DNA from: Rhizoclosmatium globosum
Lineage: Eukaryota; Chytridiomycota; Chytridiomycetes; Chytridiales; Chytriomycetaceae
NCBI GenBank assembly: GCA_002104985.1
Contig: MCGO01000038.1
Span: forward strand, 248,001 to 312,000
Direction: 5' to 3'
DNA length: 64,000 nucleotides
Shown: positions 55,640 through 64,000 of the stretch, in pieces
Numbering within the stretch: the stretch's first letter is position 1
Layout: the number at the start of each line of letters is the position of its first letter
Translations under genes and position numbers: made by a program
The notes under the pieces: generated by a model
Seen by the model: the letters and a program-made list of their open reading frames with translations, nothing else
Told to the model about the DNA's origin: nothing
Databases searched by the model: none

Positions 55640-58600
55640 TTATTTTTGAGCCGAAACTTGTGATGATAGCACTGCATGAACTCGTTGATCCCCATTCTAA
55701 AACAGACAAATCAGCCCAAATCAGTGACAAGGAAAGACTTACCAAGACAGACGTCACTAGATCATCTTTAAACAGCAGGATTTCGTCTTCTTCATCTTGA
55801 ACAACCAATTTGTCGATTTGAACCTGTTGGTTAACAAAAGTCAGAAAACAGCAAGCAGAAATCCCAAACTTACAGATTTTCGATGTGTGCCTTTGTACCG
55901 CCTTACAACTTCATTTTGAAGCCAACGAACAGTTTTGGGTGTCCCCACAGTCGAACAAGGTACCATCAAAACATCAGATCCGACTTGAACGCGCACCTTG
56001 AGGGTCTTAAAGAACGTCAGTAAGTAACTGGTTAAGCGATATTTAACGTACATTTGGTGTCTTTTTCGAAGCCTTTGGGACTTGAGTCGGAGTTGACGGC
56101 CTTGCAGGGGATTGTATTCCTTCTCCATCGTTTGATGCAATGATGCCATCTTGCGCTACAATATTCTCTAATGGCGTATTCGGAATCATATCTAGTGGCT
56201 GCAAGGGCACAACTGGAGGGGCGATTCCAGTGACTGGTATTTGCATAAGTTCCGCCGTTCCAGGAAACGTATCAAAATTGAAGTCATTTTCTTGATTCAT
56301 TGTCGGAGCAGTTATTGACGCTGAACTCACGATAACCGCATCTGTACTGGACGTTGGAGCAGAGGAGAGCTCGTAAGCCGGTGGAACATAATTTCCAACT
56401 GGAGTAATAGGTAGGCGTCTTCAGATCAGAACAGACTATTGCCAATAAACACCACCCACCAAAATACTGAGGAGGCGGAAGATCGGGCATTTCGTCGAAT
56501 CTGACAGAAGTATGAGCAAAAGAGTACTAACGAAGGAAAAAAATTACTCAATGTCATGGCTTTGAGCTCTTGAGGGTAATATTGAGGGTCCATCATCACA
56601 AACTGCATGATCTTCTGGTGACGTATTGCCGTCTTTTCGCCTGAGCCTTCTGGTTTAATAATCCAACCAAAAGGAATGTGGGGTTCACACCTCTTTTTCT
56701 CTTTCAACAGTTCCAACGCGTTTTTGCGCTTTGTTTTCTGTCGCTGATGAGTTAATCCCCAACTTCACTGCCGCTATCGTCTTCGTCCGATGATATAACA
56801 ATAGCTCGCTTTGATGTTTGCGTAGAATGCCTTATAGTAGAAGAATAAGAAGAGCCTTGCGGTTGTGACCAGTTTGTTGGTTGCTAGTAATTAATAGGTG
56901 TTAGTTCAAGCTCAACAAAGAAAACGACGTTTTTTATACCAAGGGTAGGATTTTCCGGGATATCGATCTTGTCTAAATGGAATGCGTGGTCAACCTTACA
57001 TTATATAAATCCATCGAAAACGTACCCTAACTTCTGGTGAACTGCTGATATCGTCATCATCTGCCGTAAGGTCTAATTTTTTGACAACAGCGCTTGTCCG
57101 TCGTCCTCCATTCGGTCCTCTTCGTGATTTCCCCTTTTTGTTTTCAGAAATCCATCGAGAAGCATCTTCATCTGATCCATCGGATATGCTATCCTGTAAG
57201 AATGTCAGCAATTTGCCAAAACGTTGTTGTAATAGAGACACAAACTTCATCATCATCACACGCATCACCGTCTCCCCCAATTTCATCCTCCTCTTCTTCA
57301 TCATCAACAGTAGCGGCAACTCCCTCTTGATCGATAAGTCTCGCTAGATGAGCAACTTTCATTTCTGTGGTTGCAGCTTTGTCGAAAAACTGGAACCGTG
57401 TGTAAACCGCGAGTAGACGAGTTTGAGCTTCGTGCTGGAGTTGAAGATTGTGCAAATGTATTCCGATTCGATCGCATTCCGTTAAATATGCAGTGATTTG
57501 GTCGCACCTCTGAAATGAAGTGTTTGAGAAAAGGTTATCGAGAAATGGTTGGAAATTTACCGCGCCTGCTGACTGCGACAAGCAATCGGAGAGCTTGTAA
57601 AGAACTTCCGCGCGGAGGACTGTCAGCGGCGAGCAGCGTTTGAGAATTGTACGATAGTGCTCTGAAGCCCGATCAAATTCTTTCAGACCAAATAAAGCGT
57701 CGGCAAGGCCCCGAGTAATAAGTTCTCTGTCTTCGGCAGACACTGGAAGCTTTTGCATTATCACTTCAAGCGTTTCGTAGTCTTTGAGGGCGGCTTCAAA
57801 TTGTTCTAATGACCTATTCGGAAGCGTCAAAGGAAAAAAAAAAGCGAATGACAGAAGTTACATTCTCAATGAGGCGATATCTTTCAAGATTCCAAACTCT
57901 TCTCGTTTTCCTCCACGTTGCCGTCGATGGTTGGCGAGCCGATCGGTGAGAACTCGTATCCGTTTCGTCTGAGAAATACACTCTTCCAGTACTCGCAAAA
58001 ATGCGGTACCTTTGTCCCTTGACTCATTATCTGATATTGTTTTCGCAAAATCTGGAAGGAGATTAGGAGGCTATTTAAGAACCGCAAAGTACTTACCAAT
58101 GAATGAGTTTGTAACGGTTATTGCTTCGTCGTAATCATGCATTTCTCTGAGAAGCAGTGCTGCTCCAGAATTTAGCTCAGTTTGAATGATTGCGAGGTAC
58201 ATACCCATCTCATACTGGGACCGCAAACAGCCCTCTATATTATTCATTTCCCGATTTATTCCGAGATCTTTCTTGAGATACTGATTTGATGCCATTAGTT
58301 CAAGTTCATGCTCGATAATACGCACTTCATAAGCTTTAGTCAGATCGCCAGCCTTTCGAAACAAATTGCTGAGGTTAAAATATGCATTTGCTACGGACTC
58401 AAGGAAATCTGGATAGAGGGGTTAGAATCGGAGTTGTTCCAATTAATGAATCATACTTTGTGACAGGGCGATTTTCAAGCTTCGTTGAAAACAAGTGAGA
58501 GCCTGTTCAGTCTTTCCAATATATCCACCGGATACACCCAGATTCATGTACACATCACATCGCAGTTGAGGAGAAGCTCCGCCCATGTCTACCGTCACGA

Positions 58601-59401
58601 AAAAGAGGTAAACATACAAGCCATATTTTTGATAACTTCATAATACCAAAGCTGCTCTGGAGAATAATCAATTTTTTGTACGCAGTGTCAAAGTCTTGCA
58701 GACAAGTCACATCAAAGTGATCTTGTTTATATTCCCTGCGAATGGTCAAAACACACCCACTCACAAGTAACCAACTCACCCGCGTTTGAGAAAGGCGAGA
58801 GCCAATTGAAACTGTGATGTGTAGCTGACGTTTCGATTCTCCTCCTATTATGAATCAAGATTTCAGCATGATTGGCGTCCAGACGCGCAACATTCATACG
58901 GGTGTTTCTAGCCGTCCATAATATTTTGCGTATTGTTCCAAAACGTTGATGGCTTTATCAAACTCTTGTCGACTGATGTTGAAGGATTAGAGTTGTGTAT
59001 TGCCTTTGAAGCGGGGATGCATCATCACCCAATATGAGCCTTTCCCAGACTAAGTAGAGCTCTGGGTGTAATTAAATGCGGGTCAGTGACTCTTTAGTTT
59101 AATGGTGGCAAACTCACGCCGAAGCAATCCTGTGACTACTGCCCCCCTTCAACTTCTTCAGGGCAATGTTGACAAGATCCGTAGCGTACTTTTCAATGAG
59201 TTTGAAGTCAGCCGTTTCTTCGTAGAGACCGACGAGTTCGGCCAGGGCCTTTGCACACTGGGCAAACTCCGCCTGTTTTGAGTGGTTTTCGACACGGCGA
59301 ATCAGTTGGCGAACCGCCGTTGGAAAGTTTGTTGCGGCAGCCGAGGCGACTGGGGCAACGTGGCGTTCGCGTTTGAGCGAGTACGTGATGCGGTTGCGCA
59401 T
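55640..59401 (-). CDS. TONSL: TONSL/TONSOKU-like TPR protein with C-terminal UBL, no ankyrin or LRR repeats
   Basis: Start MRNRITYSLKRERHVAPVAS at 59401. Some ten short exons carry TPR-type helices: EFAQCAKALAELVGLYEETA, KAGDLTKAYEVRIIEHELEL, LLREMHDYDEAITVTNSFIG, GLADALFGLKEFDRASEHYR. Then acidic/basic linkers follow (KKLDLTADDDDISSSPEVR; KRKNALELLKEKKRCEPHIP). Near the C-terminus KVRVQVGSDVLMVPCSTVGT, VRWLQNEVVRRYKG and DDLVTSVLNGDQRVHAVLSS match the ubiquitin-like block of TONSL, and the stop at 55640 follows at once. TONSL with MMS22L guards stalled forks and reads new histone H4. Here the ankyrin and LRR parts of the animal protein are missing. One gene over the whole span is inference from strand, spacing and TONSL order. 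Confidence 0.55.
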
Positions 59402-59483
59402 TTGGTTGTTGGTCTTCTGTTGGTCTTCTGTTGGTCTTCGGACAAGAACAAAAGAAATAAATAAATAAAAGGAGAAAAGAGGA

Positions 59484-60354
59484 ATGCGACAAGTACACAT
59501 TGTCTTTGGTGGCAGAGACAGTGGCACAGACAGCGACATCGAGGTAGTCAGCGAAACAAGCGCCTTCCACGACGCCGCGTTCGTGCTTGGCTGTGTTCTT
59601 GTTCGCGGCCGATCGTTCGCCGCACCTCTTTTGACAGCATTGGCAACAAAGACGCACGTGGTCCACGTTGTTGCCCCGCTGTTCATCGACTGGTTCTGCG
59701 CATCCACTTCGCTGACAGTTTGCTTGGCTGCCGCTGTTGCTCTCAGCGAAATCCTTGCTTCTTCGCACTCACGCGTTGCTCTCACTCCACGTGCGTATTG
59801 CTTGCTATTACTTGAAGTGCTCTTGTTTTAATTGATCAATCAAATAGAAACTGCTCATGCTATTGTGGACAAGTCGCAGTGGTGTGCACAACAGGGTTTG
59901 TTGGAACCCACAAACATCTTTGCCGACTTGCATGCTAGAGGCGCCTTCGACGTGGTTGCTGCCGACGTTCGAAATTCTCAGATCAGGTGAAATGCTAATC
60001 ATACCTTCAACTGCTTATCAACCACAAAATAGGGCTCGGTTTGAGGCTGTGGCCTCGTTACGAGATTGTCTGAAATCGAATCCAGTATTAAGCTCTAACT
60101 CTTTGATTGAATCCTCAGACGTGGAGGATTTGGAACGTGAAGTCTTGGAATACTCAAGTGACTTTGAATCAACCCTGAAACCTTCACAGAGTGCTCTTGC
60201 AGACTCCCAACCCTCCATAGAGATGCTATTGAGAGGGATTGGTCGATTTTCTTCAGCTAGAGGAATGCTCGACATTGATCCTTCTCCCGAAACCACTGCC
60301 CAAATTATTGAAGATGAACTGGCACGATATTATCGCGTGAGAATCAAGCTGTAA
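59484..60354 (+). CDS. unidentified 230-aa protein, divergent partner of the TONSL-like gene
   Basis: Start MRQVHIVFGGRDSGTDSDIE at 59484, then AAFVLGCVLVRGRSFAAPLL, LFIDWFCASTSLTVCLAAAV. Two introns in phase (59792-59847; 59988-60032) join ALTPQTAHAIVDKSQWCAQQ, FADLHARGAFDVVAADVRNS and ARFEAVASLRDCLKSNPVLS. The end is DPSPETTAQIIEDELARYYR with stop at 60354. Alternating strands and helices suggest an alpha/beta fold and no membrane anchor. I do not recognise the family. The gap to the TONSL-like start is only 82 bases, so both should share a bidirectional promoter. Confidence 0.6.
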
Positions 60355-60366
60355 TAACTCGTCGTT

Positions 60367-61540
60367 TTATTTCTTCCGTTGGTTGGGCCGGGAAGAAGGT
60401 GGAATGAACCCATCCATACTTGAATTAGCCCCAATCAACTGTATTTCAGCGCATAAGTCAAATCATCCAATAAATAAGCATGAAGAAAAACACTCACGTC
60501 TTTCACAACGCTTTGCACACCAACAGGTATCAGCTTCATGGCTCTTCCCAGATTCGCAATAGTCGGAATCACAACTTCCGCGCTCTTGCCCTCCTCCAAA
60601 ATCTTGACCATTTTCTCAGCAACATAGTCTGGCGATAAGGTGGGAAACAGGTTGAATCTATACCGAACCCCCGTGAATAGCGCTGTTGAAATAAGCCCCG
60701 GATATATTGCAGAAACTCGCACATTTGTGTGTTTGGTTTCTTGAATCATGGCTTCAGTGAATCCAGACAATCCAAACTTTGAGGCACAGTATTCTGCAAC
60801 ACCTGTGCTTCCACTGATACCTAACAAGGACACGACATTCAACTGCAACAAGTCCCATAAGTTGAAACCCTTGATACATTGTAGAGCCACTCACAATATG
60901 TCCATGATTATTTTCCATCATTCGCGGTAAGAATAGTCGAGTTGTCCACATGGGTCCGAGTAAGTTGACGTTGACTACCCTACACAGCCAAATCAGCTTC
61001 CTGAACTCAAACTACTTCCTCGCTTACTTCTCAATCACTTCAGGATCCATGTCACAAAACTTTCGACCGCCCAATATGCCTGCGTTGTTGACCAACACTG
61101 TTGGAGCACCCACATCTTGAAATACTTTATGGCTGGCAGCTTCCACTGATTTATATGATGATACATCGCATTGAATGTACGTGACTCTGTCTGTATCGTC
61201 GACGTCAGCAACAAGTTTGGGAAAAGGTGGACGCAGAAACCTGAGTTGAAGGACTCTTCAGGTTCATGCAACGATAAAACGACGATATGCTTTGGCGGAG
61301 TTGACAATGCCAGAAGTCGTTTAACGAAAGCGAGACCGAGACCTTGAGATCCTGGTCATTGTCAGATGTGAGTGTCGCCAAGATAAGTGTCAAAGGTGTA
61401 ACAGAACCTCCTGTCACAAGGACAACTTCATTACTCCAGATAAATGGTACACTCGGATTGAGGATGTCATAGTAGAAGATTGAAGTGAAAATCAGAACAG
61501 CAACTGTGATGGCTGCGGCAATGGCGAAGGTTGTGTCCAT
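60367..61540 (-). CDS. short-chain dehydrogenase, SDR16C/retinol dehydrogenase 10-like
   Basis: ER-anchored NAD(P)-dependent alcohol/ketone oxidoreductase. N-terminal membrane anchor: MDTTFAIAAAITVAVLIFTS at 61540. Exons join to give the cofactor motif VVLVTGGSQGLGLAFVKRLL, then VTYIQCDVSSYKSVEAASHK, TVLVNNAGILGGRKF, NVNLLGPMWTTRLFLPRMME, and the catalytic block YCASKFGLSGFTEAMIQETK with Tyr-x3-Lys. The C-terminus FTGVRYRFNLFPTLSPDYVA and IGANSSMDGFIPPS aligns with RDH10/SDR16C5-type enzymes, whose members oxidise retinol; others (HSD17B11/13) act on steroids or lipids. Some join points near 61250-61330 are approximate. It lies 7 kb from two carotenoid oxygenases. Confidence 0.78.
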
Positions 61541-61579
61541 TTCTAAACAACTTCTATATTCTTTATTCATCGTCTGGAC

Positions 61580-64000
61580 CTATTCATACTCATCAAAACA
61601 TGGATCAACAAGTGCAATGGCGCTCCTCTTATCCATATCAAATCTCCCAAAACAAGCTGCAGAACACAATCGCGTCACTTTCGGAATATCCTTCCCACCG
61701 TAAATTTCATGCCCAGTTATTCCTGTAGATCCGTCATACAATGTCTTGCATTGCCGACATTCAACGTACTTTCCGAGACATTCTGCAAGTAAGGCAGGCA
61801 CACAAGAAGCCTCCATCTTTTCATCCAGAAACTGATTCAACTCCGTAAAGATTGGCTTCTCGGCATCATACTGTGTTTTGAAGCCTTTAAGCACTGCATT
61901 TTTCGCCAGCGTTTTGAGTGAAGGAACTGTTGATGGTCGCGAGTAGAAACGACTCTGAGAACATGTAATTTTGCGAAACACATATGTCACAACAAACTCT
62001 AAGCTGTGTAGGTTTGTAACTAATGGTGGCTTTGGGACATGTGCATTCGACTTGTGGATTGACAATGCCGCATCAAAGACTGCGTGGACACCGCCTTGAG
62101 AAATGATTTCTTGACGGCACTTTTCTGTAGATTATAAAATCAGGTTAGACTCAAGTTGATGGACGGTACAGACGTTTACCGTTTCTGACATGTTCATGAG
62201 ACACATGGAGCCAAACAATTTCAGTAAATCACTCTTGGAACGCCTTTTGATGTTTTTCATCACCCTCGTGGGATTCATGGACAGCCATATGCTTCATACA
62301 TACTTCAAGCGAGTGTACTTCTCCCTTGAAATTTGTTTGAACCATACTCCTAATTACAGAGCTAATTCCTTTTTTGGACATAATGTGCAAGCTGTTTGGT
62401 TCTTAGGGCTATGTTAGTTTGATTTCGCATGATCAACAGTTACATACCTGATTGTGCTGCATATGAGCCCAATGCGAACAAAGCAGTGGTCAGAATATTA
62501 CGATGATACGGAAAATTCTCGATAACTTTCAATATCTGGTCTATGATATCAATCTCCAATCGAGTCTCAGATCCAAGAACAGCTTCAAATGAGCCAACGC
62601 AAAACAGGCTGTGATTTGAAATTTCTCGACATCATGAAACCTCTTCATTGCATCCAAGATTATGCTCTCCATTGGCCGCGTAAGTTTCAGTTGAACAAAG
62701 GAAAACATTCCAACACAGTTGCTTGCTGCAGAGCACACTGACATGCTGTCTTCCATCGCGTAAATGCTTGAACAATACATTCTGTATACGAAGCAGCTAG
62801 ATTCGTATTCAAGTGGCGCTTCGCACTCTTCACAAGAGCCGAGAGTGCATGAAGTCCTTGTACTTGCAAGTCCTCAACATCAACATGCAGCATCATCGCG
62901 TCACGAATCAAAGCACACCCGCCACGTTGAACAATCATCCCAGCTGTGCTATCGCACTGGGCCAAGTTACTGATTATTGCACACATTTCCGTCTGGACTG
63001 TTTCTTCGTGAGCCCATTTGCGCATGTTGGCAAGTATCATGGATATATAAGATGTCTTTTGTTGTATGTAAGTTCGTGCAGATGAAACGTTTGAAAGGTT
63101 AGCAATGACGGCGCTGCTGTCAATTTGGATCTGGACTGATTCTGGATGGGCAGATATCATTTGGAATATGAGATCGATTCCGTTGTGAGATATAAATGAT
63201 GTTGCTGTCTCCTCTGTTCATGTTCATAAAATCAGAATTATCACTTGAAGAAGTACGAATAAGAAGTCATCATACCCATTCGAGAAAGGATCCGAAGAAG
63301 CTTTGCATTAATTGGACAAATGGGGCGAGCATTGGCTACAATCGCATGCTTTCGCAGAGAAGTCCAGAGTCTCGCCGATTTGAAGTGCCGTTTGAATCGG
63401 ACCTCCCACTGAATGTCTGAATGAATCATGAGTTGCGCAGTTTCAAATGGAAAGTCATACAGTTCTGAATCGGTGCAACATATGCAATGAATGATGCCAG
63501 ATATAAAGGAAGTCGCTTATGATGTGGGGTGTCAATTGAAAACGTTTCACTGATCTCCTTATGTATCCGTTTGACATCAAACATGGCCGACCAGCTTTCT
63601 ATTAGTATCTGGAGGTTTGACGTGCCTCTGAGGTTTCTCCTGAAATTGTCACGGAAACAAAAAGACGAATGGCAACACAGAACGTCAGTCAGCTGATTGC
63701 AAACCTGCACGGTATGAACTAAAACAACACTGAGTCTATTTATTGAGTAATACTTATTACAGGTAAACCATTGAGTGCGATTTGTTTCTCTGAAGAACAG
63801 CAAGTTTGTGATTCTGAAACACACCAACCAATCGGTCATATAAAAATCGATGTGGGCGTCACAAGCTACAAAGAGACTCCTTGCTATTTCGTTAGTGTTG
63901 TCCGAGAGATAAATCGCGTTGGAGAAGGGCAATATATGTGGACAGTGTCGTCATATGTATCTCCAGAGCTCGAGACTCTCACTGAGTCCGTTTACGACGT
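61580..64000 (-). CDS. armadillo-like helical repeat protein with C-terminal Cys-rich (LRR-protein type) zinc motif, 5' end outside window
   Basis: Reading leftwards from the edge: NEIARSLFVACDAHIDFYMT, TSNLQILIESWSAMFDVKRI, then (one base corrected near 63470) LYDFPFETAQLMIHSDIQWE, RLWTSLRKHAIVANARPICP. Armadillo-type helices follow: SVQIQIDSSAVIANLSNVSS, TVQTEMCAIISNLAQCDSTA, LQVQGLHALSALVKSAKRHL, KFQITACFALAHLKLFLDLR. The C-terminus has YVECRQCKTLYDGSTG and VTRLCSAACFGRF, a Cys pattern like that ending many LRR proteins. Stop at 61580. Possible extra indels near 62240 and 63930. It probably is a protein-interaction scaffold; I cannot name the gene. Confidence 0.5.

Noticed and set aside
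59208..59785. Open frames of 186-223 codons on - extending upstream of the TONSL-like start
   Set aside because: Beyond 59401 they run antisense to the better-supported + gene at 59484; composition (long CCQCC-like runs) looks like a shadow.
1..64000. Bacterial origin, CRISPR array, prophage or insertion sequence
   Set aside because: Spliced eukaryotic genes, nuclear tRNAs and no operons, direct-repeat arrays, transposase or phage genes were seen.

Overview
The window is nuclear DNA of a eukaryotic microbe, most likely an early-diverging (zoosporic, chytrid-like) fungus. Genes are dense, on both strands, and split by short GT-AG introns of mostly 45-80 bases with visible branch sites such as TACTAAC/TACTGAC. 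Gaps between genes are often under 200 bases. Fungal-style content (Ole1-type desaturase-cytochrome b5 fusions, SCO1, COQ4, Osh3-like OSBP) sits beside genes that most Dikarya lack: a cyclic-nucleotide-gated channel, animal-type carotenoid oxygenases, a METTL4-like MT-A70 methylase and a TONSL-like TPR protein. The species assignment is inference.

Layout. 1-6.8 kb: Timeless/Tof1 (cut by the left edge), complex I subunit NDUFA5 and several unidentified spliced genes. 7-8.6 kb: decayed DNA including a broken MIA40/CHCHD4 copy. 8.9-14.1 kb: CNG/HCN-type channel and a tandem pair of MYND-finger genes. 14.2-22.1 kb: SLX1, proteasome beta2, eIF2B-beta and a ZGRF1-like SF1 helicase. 22.1-25.2 kb: a tandem pair of delta-9 desaturase-cyt b5 genes. 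25.6-32.3 kb: a block bounded by two inverted, almost identical ~365-bp repeats, each headed by a tRNA-Arg(ACG). Inside are tRNA-Gly, METTL4, a small basic protein, SCO1, a GNAT and an UNC93-like transporter. 32.4-42.7 kb: SAC1 phosphatase, COX14-like, a large orphan membrane protein, an F-box protein, MAD2, a CAP protein and tRNA-Ala. 42.8-49.9 kb: SulP anion transporter, GOLD-PH oxysterol-binding protein and COQ4. 50.1-53.8 kb: two tandem carotenoid oxygenases. 54-64 kb: a CENP-L-like candidate, a TONSL-like gene, an unidentified gene, an SDR16C/retinol-dehydrogenase-like reductase and an armadillo-type protein cut by the right edge.

Three functional threads stand out. Lipid and membrane: desaturases, OSBP, SAC1, SulP, UNC93. 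Mitochondria: NDUFA5, SCO1, COX14, COQ4, MIA40 relic. Genome maintenance: Timeless, SLX1, ZGRF1-like, MAD2, TONSL-like, possibly CENP-L. The most attractive hypothesis is a retinoid/photosignalling set. Two carotenoid oxygenases with all four iron-binding histidines lie 7 kb from a retinol-dehydrogenase-type SDR, and a cyclic-nucleotide-gated channel lies on the same contig. Zoosporic fungi are known to use retinal-based rhodopsin-guanylyl cyclases with such channels.

Many genes here can be read only by allowing one missing or extra base, often in short homopolymers (about 3278, 12168, 29200, 29342, 30707, several at 36-40 kb, 43020, 45733, 63470). I read most of these as assembly indels, not as dead genes.
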